45,361 bases of DNA from JAMXLO01 sp041487355 (GCA_041487355.1 JBGPND010000016.1:1-45361); one strand, 5' to 3'. Counted from the first letter of the stretch, positions 1 through 9,413 are shown. Made by a program: numbers and translations. Notes: generated from the sequence alone by a model not told the origin.

Positions 1-694
1 CGATCTGCGGCTCGGCGAGAAGGTGCAGGACGTGCTGGAGGCCGAGATCGCGGTGACCGGCGGGCGGCTGCGCGGCATCCGCTGGTCCATTCCGTACGAC
101 GCGACCGAGGTCGGCAAGTATGTCTCGCGCTACGTGCCGCCAGGGATTTCCCAGGATGCGACATGGCGCGCGGGGTATGGGCGGCTGGCGAAGCTCGGCC
201 TGACATTCGAAGGTTGGTGTTACCACCCGCAGATTCCGCAGATCGCCGATCTGGCGCGCGCGTTCCCCGACACGACGATCATCCTCAACCATGTCGGCGG
301 CATGCTGGGCGTGGGGCCTTATGCCGATCGGAAAGCCGAGGTGTTCGCCGAGTGGCAGCGTTCGATCCGCGAACTGGCGAAGTGTCCCAACGTGGTAGTG
401 AAACTCGGTGGGCTTGGCATGCTGATCTTCGGCTTCGACCTGCACCTGGGGGCCACGCCGCCATCGTCGGAGGTGCTGGCAAACACGTGGCGGCCGTTCA
501 TCGAGACATGCATCGAGGCATTCGGCGTCGACCGCTGCATGTACGAGAGCAACTTCCCGGTGGACAAGCAGTCCTGCGACTACACCGCGTGCTGGAACGC
601 GTTCAAGCGCATTTCCGCCGGCGCGTCGGCGGCGGAGAAGACCGCGCTGTTCAGCGGGACAGCGGCACGGGTGTATCGGGTGGAGCTGTCGTAG
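1..694 (+). CDS. Amidohydrolase family 2 protein, 5' end outside the window
   Basis: The frame is open from base 2 to a TAG at 692-694, so the N-terminus, including any HxH metal motif, lies outside the window. The visible part carries the late half of an amidohydrolase-2 (PF04909-like) TIM barrel: a strand ending in NHVGG near the middle, and the C-terminal MYESNFPVDK block where this family places its metal-binding or catalytic Asp/Glu region. Family members are metal-dependent hydrolases or decarboxylases acting on lactones, amides or aromatic acids. The substrate cannot be read here. It is followed directly by a palindromic element and by a convergent ketopantoate-reductase-like gene. The family call is firm and the reaction is unknown. 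Confidence 0.85.
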   Translation, partial: DLRLGEKVQDVLEAEIAVTGGRLRGIRWSIPYDATEVGKYVSRYVPPGISQDATWRAGYGRLAKLGLTFEGWCYHPQIPQIADLARAFPDTTIILNHVGGMLGVGPYADRKAEVFAEWQRSIRELAKCPNVVVKLGGLGMLIFGFDLHLGATPPSSEVLANTWRPFIETCIEAFGVDRCMYESNFPVDKQSCDYTACWNAFKRISAGASAAEKTALFSGTAARVYRVELS

Positions 695-704
695 CCGCTT
701 TTCT

Positions 705-855
705 TGCACACCTCTCCCGCTGCGCGGGAGAGGTCGCTGCGCGCAGCGCGGCGGGTGAGGGAGCCGGAGCGATCAAGAGGTGCCGGCTGCACCCTCACCC
801 TCACCCGCGTCGCTGACGCTCCGCGACCTCTCCCGCGCAGCGGGAGAGGTGTGCA
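705..855. repeat. Palindromic element, family B copy 1
   Basis: The core runs 709-851. It starts CACCTCTCCCGC and ends with the reverse complement GCGGGAGAGGTG, and each arm is itself a small hairpin. TGCA flanks it on both sides (705-708 and 852-855). This is either a target duplication or an extension of the palindrome. A second copy with the same arms lies at 26587-26707. It fills the gap between two convergent genes and ends 3 bp from the stop codon of the minus-strand gene, so it may also act as a bidirectional terminator. Confidence 0.85.
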
Positions 856-858
856 ATT

Positions 859-1920
859 TCACCTATTCATCAGCACATTCGCCGGATCGGCGGCGATCTC
901 GCCGCGTTCCACTCGCATCACAACCTCGGTCAGCATGGCATGGGTCGGCGCCGGAACGCCGGCCTCGGCGCCCTTTTCGGCGATGAAGCCGTTCATGAAC
1001 TCGATCTCGGTTCGGCGGCCCTTCGCCATGTCCTGCGCCATCGACGGCCGCTGCAGATCGCTGCGCGCCGCGGCGTTGGTGCCGGCGAGCATCAGCGCCT
1101 CGATCTCTTCCAGCGCACCCCTGTTGCCTTCCGAAGCCAGCGCCAGCTTTTCCGGCTCCAGCGCGCCGATCTTGCCGAGCTTGAAGCCGAGCGCCTGACC
1201 GACCCGCACCGACTCGCCGCCCAGGCGGATGCAGATCCGGCGAATCGCGTCATGGCCGTCGCGTGCATTGCCGCCAAGCCCGGTCGCGGCGGACACGCCG
1301 TTGCGCATGCCGTTGACGCAGAGCTTGGTCCAGCGCTCGCCCCACAGATTGTCGGTGGCATGCGCGTTGTCGACGCCGTTCAGCATCGCGGCGAGTTCCT
1401 CGACACGCCGCGTGATGCGGCCATGCGGCTCGCCGACATGGAACGACACGACATTCGGGTTCTTCATCATGGTGCGGCGGACATGGCCGGGCTCGAACAG
1501 CTCCACCCCGACGCCGCCGCCGACCACGCAGCCGACCGTGCGGCCCCAGCCGACAACACCGGCAATCCGTTCCTCGTTGATGCAGTTCTGCGACGACACC
1601 ACATAGCCGCCCGGCGCGAGATACTGGCGGATCAGTCGCGTCGCCCACACCGTGTCGTACGACTTCACCGCAATGAACGCGATGTCCATCGGCCGCTGCT
1701 TCGACAGCTCCTGCACCTCGGTGATGTGCATCGCATTCACCTTGATGGTGCGGTTCTCCGCCTCCGTCATGCCGTGAAGATGCATCCCGCCGGCGCGGAT
1801 TGCCTCGACATGCGCCGGCCACGGATCGATCAGCGTCACGTCGTGACCGCGGGCCGCGAGGCTCGCGCCGATATAGCCGCCGATCGCACCGGCGCCGACG
1901 AAGGCGATGCGTTTGCTCAT
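859..1920 (-). CDS. Ketopantoate reductase family oxidoreductase (PanE/ApbA-like)
   Basis: 353 residues, ATG start. The N-terminus is a Rossmann nucleotide-binding fold with GAGAIGG at residues 9-15 and an acidic residue at the end of strand 2 (LIDPW), followed by an ApbA-type C-terminal helical domain. The family reduces 2-dehydropantoate to pantoate with NADPH, the second committed step of pantothenate synthesis. Many paralogues in catabolic clusters act on other 2-oxoacids, and this one is somewhat longer than canonical PanE (about 300 residues). It lies downstream of a molybdopterin oxidoreductase on the same strand, separated by a palindromic repeat. A role in pantoate synthesis is possible but not shown, so no symbol is given. 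Confidence 0.82.
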   Translation of the reverse strand: MSKRIAFVGAGAIGGYIGASLAARGHDVTLIDPWPAHVEAIRAGGMHLHGMTEAENRTIKVNAMHITEVQELSKQRPMDIAFIAVKSYDTVWATRLIRQYLAPGGYVVSSQNCINEERIAGVVGWGRTVGCVVGGGVGVELFEPGHVRRTMMKNPNVVSFHVGEPHGRITRRVEELAAMLNGVDNAHATDNLWGERWTKLCVNGMRNGVSAATGLGGNARDGHDAIRRICIRLGGESVRVGQALGFKLGKIGALEPEKLALASEGNRGALEEIEALMLAGTNAAARSDLQRPSMAQDMAKGRRTEIEFMNGFIAEKGAEAGVPAPTHAMLTEVVMRVERGEIAADPANVLMNR

Positions 1921-1939
1921 TCGTTTCTCTCCGTTTCAG

Positions 1940-2035
1940 CCCCCACCCCGACCCTCCCCCGCTTCGCGGGAGAGGGGGCGTTGGCCCAGCGTCCGCGCCC
2001 CCTCTTCCGCGAAGTGGGGAGGGCCGGGGTGGGGG
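1940..2035. repeat. Palindromic element, family C copy 1
   Basis: The arms begin CCCCCACCCCGACCC and end GGGCCGGGGTGGGGG. Each contains an inner hairpin with the CCCGC-TTCG-CGGG type stem. The right arm is slightly degenerate (CTTCCGCGAAGTGGGG). Related copies are at 39310-39406 and 40741-40827. It lies between the stop of the molybdopterin oxidoreductase gene and the start of the ketopantoate-reductase-like gene. Confidence 0.85.
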
Positions 2036-2041
2036 TCCTAA

Positions 2042-4138
2042 TCAATCCGCCGCCAACACCAGCTCCGCCGCGGCAGAGCGCAGCCACACGGCGGTGTCGT
2101 GGAACACCGCGCCACCCATCGGCGGGGCCGGTTCGTCGCTGGTCAGCGCATTGATGCCGATGCCGCCTTCGAACGCGGCGTTCGGCCAGACACTCTCCAC
2201 CACCACGACACCCGGCTGCAGACCATCGAACAGACGCGCATGCAGCACGACTTCGCCGCGCGCATTGCCCAACCGCACTCGATCGCCTTCCGTCACCCCG
2301 AGGCGCGCCGCGTCGGTTGGATGCAGCAGCACAGTCGGCCGCCCTTCGCGTTGGCGCGAGGTCGGCGTCTCGGTGAAGCAGGTGTTGAGGAATTGCCGTG
2401 CCGGCGCCGTCACCATGCGGAACGGCCGGTCGGGCGTGGCTTCGTCGGTCGCCGCCATGTAGTCGGGCAGGGCGGGCATGCGTGCCCAGTCGGGGCCGAT
2501 CGCGCGCCAGTCGGGCGAGAAATGGAAACGCTTGTCCGCCTGCGGGAAGCCATCGTGGAAATGCGCATCCGCGAACGGCGGGGCGATGTCGATCCAGCGC
2601 TTCTCCAGCACGGTCTTCGCGCCCGGCCAGCCGGAGGCACGCAAAGTGGCGTCGATGATCTTCATCGCGGTCATCTCGAAGCCGGGATGCCTGGCGCCGA
2701 GCCGCGCGGCCAGCCCTTGATGCACCGCGTGGTTCGGCCGGCACTCGCCCGGCGGTTCGATCAGCTTGGCGCCGATCTGGATGTGGCTGTGTCCGCCCGC
2801 CTGATACAGGTCATCGTGCTCCATGAACATCGTGGCCGGCAGCACCACGTCGGCCAGCAGCGCCGTCTCGGTCATGAACTGCTCGTGCACGGCGACAAAC
2901 AGGTCATCGCGCATGAAGCCGCGGCGCACGCGATTTGTGTCTGGCGCGACGGTCGCGGGATTGCTGTTCTGGATCAGCATCGCGTGCACCTGCGGGCCGT
3001 CGCCGAGCGCGTCGCGATCGCCGTTCAGCACACTCGCCAGCCTGCTCATGTCGAGGATGCGTGTGGTGGGATCGACCGCGTCCAGACCCTCGATCAGCGT
3101 CCTGTCCCAGTTGCAGATGCTGCGGTAGCTCCACAATGCCCCGCCGCCTTCGTGCTGCCACTTGCCGGTCACCGTCGGCAGGCAGGTCACCGCATGCATC
3201 GAAGCGGCGCCGTTGCGCGAGCGCGCGAAGCCGTAGCCGATACGGATGTAGCTGCGCTGCGTGGTGCAGTAGAGCTTGGCGAATTCCTCGATCTGACCCA
3301 CCGGAAGGCCGGTGATCGAAGCCGCCCACTCGGGCGAGCGGGAGGCGAGATGCGCTTCCAGCCCGGCGGGATAATCCGACAGCCGCGCCATGTAGTCACG
3401 ATCGGCGTAGCCGTCGCGAAACGCGACATGCATCACCGCACAGGCGAGCGCGCCATCGGTGCCGGGCCGCAACGCAAGGTGCATGTCGGCCACCGCGGCC
3501 GTTCCGGTGCGGTAGGGATCCACCACCACCAGTTTCGCGCCGCGCTCCTTCCGCGCGCGCGTGATATGCGTCATCACGTTGACCTGGGTGGCGACCGGAT
3601 TGCCGCCCCACATCACGATCAGGTCGGACCGAGCCATTTCGCGCGGATCGGGTCCCACGAAGCGCCCCACGCCCGCCATCCAACCCGCCTCGCAGATCGA
3701 GGTGCAGATCGTCTTGGCCATGCGCGAATAGTGCATGACGTGGCGCAGCCGGTTGATGCCGTCGCGCTGCACCAGGCCCATCGTGCCGGAATAGTAGTAG
3801 GGCCACACCGCCTCGGCGCCATGCCGGTCGGTTGCCGCAATGAACGCTTCGGCCACACGGTCCAGCGCCGCGTCCCAGGAAATCGTGCGGAACTGGCCGG
3901 AACCCTTCGGTCCCGTCCGCAGCAGCGGCTGCGTCAGCCGGTCCGGGTGGTGGATACGCTCGGCGTAGCGGGCGACCTTGCCGCAGATCACCCCGGCCGT
4001 GTAGCTGTTGGCCGCCGCGCCGCGCACGCTGCCGATGCGCCTGCCGTCCAGCACCTCGATCTCGAGGGCGCAGGTGGACGGGCAGTCGTGCGGACACGCC
4101 GAGGCGCGAACCTCGCGGTGCTGTGCGGGCTGGCTCAT
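2042..4138 (-). CDS. Molybdopterin-dependent oxidoreductase with an N-terminal 4Fe-4S site
   Basis: I chose the ATG at 4138 over a GTG two codons upstream, giving 698 residues. The N-terminus carries Cys15-x3-Cys19-x3-Cys23 and Cys52, the 4Fe-4S arrangement of the DMSO-reductase/formate-dehydrogenase superfamily. A molybdopterin-binding core follows, and a C-terminal molydop_binding domain (about residues 580-690) includes VTEGDRVRLGNARGEV. There is no twin-arginine signal, so the enzyme is probably cytoplasmic. No separate electron-transfer subunit is adjacent. The substrate cannot be deduced. It is divergent from the peptide-type ABC importer across a gap of about 70 bp that probably holds both promoters. 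Confidence 0.88.
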   Translation of the reverse strand: MSQPAQHREVRASACPHDCPSTCALEIEVLDGRRIGSVRGAAANSYTAGVICGKVARYAERIHHPDRLTQPLLRTGPKGSGQFRTISWDAALDRVAEAFIAATDRHGAEAVWPYYYSGTMGLVQRDGINRLRHVMHYSRMAKTICTSICEAGWMAGVGRFVGPDPREMARSDLIVMWGGNPVATQVNVMTHITRARKERGAKLVVVDPYRTGTAAVADMHLALRPGTDGALACAVMHVAFRDGYADRDYMARLSDYPAGLEAHLASRSPEWAASITGLPVGQIEEFAKLYCTTQRSYIRIGYGFARSRNGAASMHAVTCLPTVTGKWQHEGGGALWSYRSICNWDRTLIEGLDAVDPTTRILDMSRLASVLNGDRDALGDGPQVHAMLIQNSNPATVAPDTNRVRRGFMRDDLFVAVHEQFMTETALLADVVLPATMFMEHDDLYQAGGHSHIQIGAKLIEPPGECRPNHAVHQGLAARLGARHPGFEMTAMKIIDATLRASGWPGAKTVLEKRWIDIAPPFADAHFHDGFPQADKRFHFSPDWRAIGPDWARMPALPDYMAATDEATPDRPFRMVTAPARQFLNTCFTETPTSRQREGRPTVLLHPTDAARLGVTEGDRVRLGNARGEVVLHARLFDGLQPGVVVVESVWPNAAFEGGIGINALTSDEPAPPMGGAVFHDTAVWLRSAAAELVLAAD

Positions 4139-4209
4139 GATCACGCCAGCCTAGCGCGGGCCTTGAAGCCTTGGCAAAGTGCCCGCCGATCAGGACTGGG
4201 AGACATCAC

Positions 4210-5805
4210 ATGCTGACCCGACGGACCCTGCTGGCCGCCTCGGCCGCCACTGTTGCCGCGCCCGCGGTGCTGACCGGCGCGCGCGCCGCCACGCCCAAGG
4301 GCGTCGGCGTGATGGTCAAGCAGATCGACGATATCGTCAGCTTCGATCCGGCGGAGTCCTACGAGTTCACCAATGGCGAGGTGGACGCGAACTGCTACCG
4401 CCGGCTGGTCCGGCCCGATCTGGAGGATTCCACCAGGATCGCCGGCGACCTGGCTGAGACGTACGATGTCAGCCCCGACGGCCTGACCTTCACCTTCCGC
4501 CTGCGGCGCGGGGTGAAGTTCGAGTCGGGCAATCCGGTCACCGCAAACGACGCGGCATTCAGCCTGCATCGCGTGGTGAAGCTGAACAAGACGCCCGGCT
4601 TCATCATGACCCAGTTCGGCTTCAATGCGGACAACGTGGAGAAGCTGGTCCGCGCGCTGGACGACTACACGCTGGAGATGAAGCTGCCGCAGGCGCAGGC
4701 CACCAGCTTCGTGCTGTACTGCCTGTCGGCCAATGTCGGCAGCATCGTCGACAAGGCGACCGCGCTGGCCAACCAGACCAATGGCGATCTCGGCAACTTC
4801 TGGCTGAAGACCCACACCGCGGGGGCCGGGCCCTACAAGCTGACGTCCTGGCAGGCGAGCGACCACGTGATCGCCGACGCCAATCCGAATTCCGCCGAGA
4901 AGGGCATCATGTCGCGCATCGTGCTGCGGCATGTCGCCGATCCGTCGGCGCAGCTTTTGCTGCTGCAGAAGGGCGATGCCGACATTGCGCGCGACCTGGG
5001 GGCGGATCAGCTCAAGAGCATCGCCGGCAACAAGGACCTGACGGTGAGCGCCTCGCCGCAGGGCACCTCGATGTATATCGCGATGAACCAGGCGATGGCG
5101 GAGCTGGCCAAGCCGCAGGTGCATCAGGCGATCAAGTGGGCGATCGACTACGACGCGATTGCGCGCAACATCACGCCGAATACCTGGAGCGTCTGCCAGG
5201 CCTTCCTGCCCTATGCGCTGCCGGGTGCGCTGAAGGACAACCCGTTCCGCAAGGACGTCGCCAAGGCGAAGCAGTTGCTGGCCGAGGCCGGACTGGCCGA
5301 TGGGTTCGCGGTGAACATGGACTACATCTCGCAGCCGCCCTATGCGGATATCGCGCAGGCGATCCAGGCGGATCTGGCGGCGATCGGCATCAAGGTGCAG
5401 CTCCTGCCCGGCGAACAGAAGCAGGTAATCACCAAGACGCGCGCGCGGCAGCACCAGTTGGCGATGCTGGTCTGGGGCACCGACTACTTCGATCCGAATT
5501 CCAACGCGCAGGCGTGGTGCGAGAACCCTGACGATTCCGACACGAGCAAGCTGAAGATCCTCGCCTGGCGCAACCACTTCGTCGACAAGGAGCTGACCGC
5601 CGAATCGCAGGCGGCGGTGCGCGAGCTGGATCCGGCGAAGCGGATCGCATTGTATCAGACGATGCAGCGGCAGTTCATGGAGCGGGCGCCGTTCGCCATG
5701 CTGCTGCAGAAGAACGCGGTGGCGGTGCTGGGCAAAGGCGTGTCCGGCTTCCGCGTCGGACCGATGCCCGACTACACCAAGTACGCGCAGATCACCAAGG
5801 CGTGA
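4210..5805 (+). CDS. Peptide/nickel-type ABC transporter substrate-binding protein (SBP_bac_5)
   Basis: 531 residues. The start is the ATG at 4210, preceded by a GGGAG ribosome-binding site at 4198-4202. The N-terminus is an export signal with a Tat-like TRRTLL motif, an Ala-rich hydrophobic core and a likely cleavage after ARA near residue 26. The rest is a class C (cluster C, DppA/OppA-type) periplasmic binding protein, with the family pattern YDVSPDGLTFTFRLRRGVKF near residue 85. It captures a peptide, amine or glycoside-like ligand and passes it to the downstream permeases. Its stop overlaps the GTG start of the next gene by 4 bp, so it heads a five-gene operon. Confidence 0.93.
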   Translation: MLTRRTLLAASAATVAAPAVLTGARAATPKGVGVMVKQIDDIVSFDPAESYEFTNGEVDANCYRRLVRPDLEDSTRIAGDLAETYDVSPDGLTFTFRLRRGVKFESGNPVTANDAAFSLHRVVKLNKTPGFIMTQFGFNADNVEKLVRALDDYTLEMKLPQAQATSFVLYCLSANVGSIVDKATALANQTNGDLGNFWLKTHTAGAGPYKLTSWQASDHVIADANPNSAEKGIMSRIVLRHVADPSAQLLLLQKGDADIARDLGADQLKSIAGNKDLTVSASPQGTSMYIAMNQAMAELAKPQVHQAIKWAIDYDAIARNITPNTWSVCQAFLPYALPGALKDNPFRKDVAKAKQLLAEAGLADGFAVNMDYISQPPYADIAQAIQADLAAIGIKVQLLPGEQKQVITKTRARQHQLAMLVWGTDYFDPNSNAQAWCENPDDSDTSKLKILAWRNHFVDKELTAESQAAVRELDPAKRIALYQTMQRQFMERAPFAMLLQKNAVAVLGKGVSGFRVGPMPDYTKYAQITKA

Positions 5806-6815
5806 ACGCCCGGCTGCAGATGCTGGCGAGCGGTTTCGCCAGCATCCCAATCACTTTGTTCGGCCTCACTCTGGTCACGTTCCTGATCGGGCGGGTGATG
5901 CCGATCGATCCGGTGATCGCGATCGCCGGCGATCACGCACCACCCGACGTGATCGCCGCGGTGCGCGAGCAGCTCGGCCTCGATAAGCCGTTGTTCGTGC
6001 AGTTCTGGATCTATCTGCAGAACCTCGTGCACGGCGATCTCGGCCGGTCGGTGATGACCACGCATCCGGTCACCGCCGACATCGCGCAGTTCTTTCCGGC
6101 GACGCTGGAGCTGGCGACAACGGCGATCATCATCGCCATTCTCGTCGGCGTGCCGCTCGGTGTGTTCGCCGCGGCGCGGCAAGGCTCTCGGTTCGATCAT
6201 GTGGTGCGGGTGGTGAGCCTCGCGGGGCAGTCGGTGCCGGTGTTCGTTCTCGGCCTGCTGTGCCTGCTGGTGTTCTACGTCAAGCTCGGCATCGCGCCTG
6301 GCACGGGACAGCTCGACGTGGCGTACGAGGGGCTGGTGCCTCGCGTCACCGGCATGCTGGTGCTGGACTCGGCACTCGCCGGTGACTGGGATTCGTTCTG
6401 GGACGCGTTGGCGCATCTGGCGCAACCGGCGCTGGTGCTGGCGTATTTCTCCATGGCCTATATCACGCGCATGACACGCGCGTTCATGATTGAATCGCTG
6501 TCCGGCGAATACATCATCACGGCGCGGGCGAAGGGCTTGTCTTCGGCGCGCATCCTGTGGCGGCACGCGTTCGGCAACATCGCGGTGCGGCTGGTGACGG
6601 TGCTGGCACTGGCCTATGCCGGGTTGCTGGAAGGCGCGGTGATCACTGAGACGGTGTTCTCCTGGCCCGGCCTTGGATTGTATCTGACGGTGTCGCTGCT
6701 GAATGCCGACATGAATGCGGTGCTGGGGGCCACGCTGGTGGTCGGGCTCGTCTACCTCGTGCTGAATCTGCTGGCCGACGTGCTGTACCGGCTGCTGGAC
6801 CCACGCGTCGCATGA
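5802..6815 (+). CDS. ABC transporter permease, DppB/OppB type
   Basis: 337 residues, GTG start overlapping the preceding stop (GTGA). It has about six transmembrane segments, starting with a helix at residues 10-30. A large periplasmic loop follows, then the BPD_transp_1 core with the EAA-like cytoplasmic loop ITARAKGLSSARILWRHAF, which contacts the ATPases. It pairs with the next gene to form the membrane channel of the importer. Its stop overlaps the next start by 4 bp (ATGA). Confidence 0.93.
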   Translation: MNARLQMLASGFASIPITLFGLTLVTFLIGRVMPIDPVIAIAGDHAPPDVIAAVREQLGLDKPLFVQFWIYLQNLVHGDLGRSVMTTHPVTADIAQFFPATLELATTAIIIAILVGVPLGVFAAARQGSRFDHVVRVVSLAGQSVPVFVLGLLCLLVFYVKLGIAPGTGQLDVAYEGLVPRVTGMLVLDSALAGDWDSFWDALAHLAQPALVLAYFSMAYITRMTRAFMIESLSGEYIITARAKGLSSARILWRHAFGNIAVRLVTVLALAYAGLLEGAVITETVFSWPGLGLYLTVSLLNADMNAVLGATLVVGLVYLVLNLLADVLYRLLDPRVA

Positions 6816-7714
6816 GCGGCGTGCTGTCACGCGAATGGCTGCTGAGCGAGACGCCGGCGTCGCGCGCGCACGCCGCCTGGGTGCGGCGCTATCGCGGCTG
6901 GCTGCTGTTCCGCGCCAACGGGTTGGCGATGGTGGGGCTGGTGACGGCGGCGATCATGATCCTCGCCTCGCTCGCCGCACCGTTGCTCGCGCTGCAGGAT
7001 CCGAGCGCGCAGGACCTCGCCGGGCGTCTGGCACCGCCTTCAGCCGCGCATTGGTTCGGCACGGACGAGCTGGGGCGTGATATCTACGCGCGCATCCTGT
7101 ACGGCGGGCGCGTGACGCTGGGAATGGTGGTTTCGGTCGTGCTGCTGGTGGCACCGCTCGGGCTCGCGGTGGGCAGTGTCGCTGGCTATCTGGGTGGGCT
7201 GGCGGATCGCGTGCTGATGCGCGTGACCGATGTGTTCCTGGCGTTTCCACGCCTTGTTTTGGCGCTTGCGTTCGTGGCGGCGCTGAAGCCTGGAATCACC
7301 AGCGCGGTCATCGCGATCGCGCTGACCGCGTGGCCACCCTATGCGCGGCTGGCGCGGGCGGACACGCTGACGGTGCGAAGCAGCGACTTCATCGCCGCGG
7401 TGCGGCTGACCGGCGCGGGAAGCGGGCGCATCGTCCTGCGCCACATCGTGCCGCTGTGCCTGTCGAGCGTGATCGTGCGGGTGACGCTGGATATGAGCGG
7501 CATCATCCTGACCGCGGCGGCACTCGGATTTCTCGGCATGGGTGCGCAACCGCCGATGCCGGAATGGGGCACGATGATCGCGTCGTCGCGCGCGTTCATC
7601 CTGGATCAGTGGTGGGTGCCGACGATCCCGGGTGTGGCGATCTTCGTGGCATCGCTGGCGTTCAATCTGCTGGGTGACGGCATGCGCGACGTGCTGGATC
7701 CGCGGCAGCGGTGA
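6812..7714 (+). CDS. ABC transporter permease, DppC/OppC type
   Basis: 300 residues, ATG start overlapping the upstream stop. It has the short cytoplasmic N-terminus and first helix of the OppC_N domain (about residues 28-55), the motif FGTDELGRDIYARILYGGR at about 84-102 that marks this subfamily, and an EAA loop (FIAAVRLTGAGSGRIVLRHI) near residue 195. It is the second channel subunit of the importer. The TGA stop at 7712-7714 is immediately followed by a family A palindromic element that separates it from the ATPase genes. Confidence 0.93.
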   Translation: MSGVLSREWLLSETPASRAHAAWVRRYRGWLLFRANGLAMVGLVTAAIMILASLAAPLLALQDPSAQDLAGRLAPPSAAHWFGTDELGRDIYARILYGGRVTLGMVVSVVLLVAPLGLAVGSVAGYLGGLADRVLMRVTDVFLAFPRLVLALAFVAALKPGITSAVIAIALTAWPPYARLARADTLTVRSSDFIAAVRLTGAGSGRIVLRHIVPLCLSSVIVRVTLDMSGIILTAAALGFLGMGAQPPMPEWGTMIASSRAFILDQWWVPTIPGVAIFVASLAFNLLGDGMRDVLDPRQR

Positions 7715-7823
7715 TACCCAACCCGTCATGGCCGGGCCTGACCCGGCCATCCGCGCACCACCGGCGATGGGTAGATGGCCGGGTCAGGCCCGGCCATGAC
7801 GGGTTGCTCTGGGTTCGCGGGTA
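7715..7823. repeat. Palindromic element, family A copy 1
   Basis: The core palindrome at 7720-7805 begins AACCCGTCATGGCCGGGC and ends with its reverse complement. Weaker outer ends TACCCAACCC and GCGGGTA may be terminal repeats. It starts directly after a TGA stop codon and ends one base before the ATG of the next ATPase gene, so it occupies the whole intergenic space inside an operon. Other family A copies are at 10117-10284, 12437-12528, 17762-17828 and 22255-22340, with a half copy near 18602-18626. Confidence 0.85.
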
Positions 7824-7824
7824 G

Positions 7825-8655
7825 ATGCTGGTCGAAATCCGCAACCTGCGCATCCAGTTTCCCACCGCGACCGGCCATTCCGATGCGGTGCACAATGTCT
7901 CGCTCACTCTCGGGCAGGAGAAGCTCGGCATCGTCGGCGAGTCCGGTTCCGGCAAGTCGCTGACCGCACGCTCGATCCTGCGCCTGCTGCCGTTCAATGC
8001 TGTGGTCACCGCCGACAAGCTGGAATTCGACGGCATCGACGTGCTGCGCGCCGACGAAGCCGCGCTCCGGCGCATCCGCGGGGCGCGGGCCGGGCTGATC
8101 CTGCAGGATCCGAAATTCTCGCTCAATCCGGTGATGACTGCCGGCGCACAGATCGCGGAAGCATGGCGTGTGCACCGTGGCGGTAGCCGCAAGCTCGCCG
8201 AACGCGCGGCGATCGACCTGCTGGCGCAGGTGCAGATCCGCGACCCGCGACACGTCGCGCAAGCCTATCCGCACGAACTCTCCGGTGGCATGGGACAGCG
8301 CGTGATGATCGCGATGATGCTGGCACCCGGCCCGGAGTTGCTGATTGCCGACGAACCCACGAGCGCACTCGATGCCACGGTGCAGGCGGAAATTCTCCGC
8401 CTGATCGAAGACCTCGTGTCCCGCCGTGGCATGGGCCTGATCCTGATCAGCCACGACCTGCCGCTGGTTTCGCATTTCTGCGACCGCGTCGCCGTGATGT
8501 ACGCGGGGCGCGTGGTGGAGGAGGTGGCGGCAGCGGAACTGACCCATGCGCGGCATCCTTATACGCGCGGCCTGCTGGAATGCCTGCCGACGCTCAGCCA
8601 CAAGAAGCCGCGCCTCACCGTGATGCAGCGCGACCCGTCGTGGCTGGAGCCATGA
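7825..8655 (+). CDS. ABC transporter ATP-binding protein, DppD/OppD type
   Basis: 276 residues. Walker A is GESGSGKS at 38-45, the ABC signature is LSGGMGQRV at 152-160, Walker B is LLIADEP at 172-178 and the H-loop His is at 210, so all ATPase residues are present. It is shorter than typical DppD/OppD (about 320-330) and lacks most of the C-terminal oligopeptide-transporter extension. The last 20 codons overlap nothing essential, and its stop overlaps the next ATG (ATGA). It energises the importer as a heterodimer with the following gene product. Confidence 0.92.
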   Translation: MLVEIRNLRIQFPTATGHSDAVHNVSLTLGQEKLGIVGESGSGKSLTARSILRLLPFNAVVTADKLEFDGIDVLRADEAALRRIRGARAGLILQDPKFSLNPVMTAGAQIAEAWRVHRGGSRKLAERAAIDLLAQVQIRDPRHVAQAYPHELSGGMGQRVMIAMMLAPGPELLIADEPTSALDATVQAEILRLIEDLVSRRGMGLILISHDLPLVSHFCDRVAVMYAGRVVEEVAAAELTHARHPYTRGLLECLPTLSHKKPRLTVMQRDPSWLEP

Positions 8656-9413
8656 TCGAGGTCGATCGGCTTTCCGTCCGCTTCGGCAGGACCGAGGCGG
8701 TGAAATTCGTTTCTTTCAGCGTGGAGCGCGGCGAAAGCTTCGGCCTGGTCGGCGAGTCGGGTTCCGGCAAGTCGACCGTGTTGCGTGCCTTGTCGGGCCT
8801 CAATCCGGATTGGACCGGCAGGATGTCAGTCGACGGCCAGTCACTGACGCCACGTCGCTCGAAGGATTTTTATCGTCGCGTGCAGATGGTGTTCCAGGAC
8901 CCGTACGGCTCGCTGCATCCACGCCAGACGGTGGATCGGCTGCTGAGCGAACCGCTGCTGGTGCATGGCATGGACAACGTCGAGCGGCGGATCATGCGCG
9001 GCCTGAACGAGGTGGCGCTGCCGGCTTCGATGCGCTTCCGCTATCCGCACCAGTTGTCCGGCGGCCAGCGCCAGCGCGTGGCAATCGCGCGCGCGCTGAT
9101 GGCCGAACCGCAGGTGCTGCTGCTCGATGAACCGACCAGTGCGCTGGATGTCTCGGTGCAGGCCGAGGTGCTGAACCTGCTGTCGGACCTGCAGCAGGCG
9201 CACCATCTCACTTACATCCTCGTCAGCCACAACCTGGCGGTGGTCGCGCATCTATGCGCACGCATCGGCGTGATGCAGGCTGGCGAACTGGTGGAGCTGC
9301 TGTCGGCGGATGATCTGCGCGCCGGCCGCACGCGCCATCCGCACACCGCGGCGCTGCGCGAACTGAGCATCGAACTGGAAGAGCCGGAAACGACCGAGGG
9401 GAACAGTGCATGA
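8652..9413 (+). CDS. ABC transporter ATP-binding protein, DppF/OppF type
   Basis: 253 residues. The ATG at 8652, overlapping the upstream TGA, is preferred over a start inside the previous gene because the protein alignment begins at MIEVDRLSVRFG. Walker A GESGSGKS is at 34-41, signature LSGGQRQRV at 135-143 and Walker B LLLDEP at 156-161. Like its partner it lacks the long C-terminal extension. The stop overlaps a further ATG at 9410, suggesting that the operon once continued. Confidence 0.92.
   Translation: MIEVDRLSVRFGRTEAVKFVSFSVERGESFGLVGESGSGKSTVLRALSGLNPDWTGRMSVDGQSLTPRRSKDFYRRVQMVFQDPYGSLHPRQTVDRLLSEPLLVHGMDNVERRIMRGLNEVALPASMRFRYPHQLSGGQRQRVAIARALMAEPQVLLLDEPTSALDVSVQAEVLNLLSDLQQAHHLTYILVSHNLAVVAHLCARIGVMQAGELVELLSADDLRAGRTRHPHTAALRELSIELEEPETTEGNSA

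Noticed and set aside
709..851. CRISPR-like array suspected from repeated GC-rich units
   Set aside because: The units are inverted, not directly repeated with unique spacers, and no cas gene is present.
2099..4216. Long open frame on the plus strand opposite the molybdopterin oxidoreductase
   Set aside because: It is Arg/His-rich with no recognisable domain. High GC makes antisense frames open, and the minus strand encodes a complete family protein.
4141..5850. Open frame of more than 560 codons on the minus strand across the binding-protein gene
   Set aside because: Composition is typical of an antisense shadow, with no motif. The plus strand has a signal peptide, ribosome site and full SBP_bac_5 homology.
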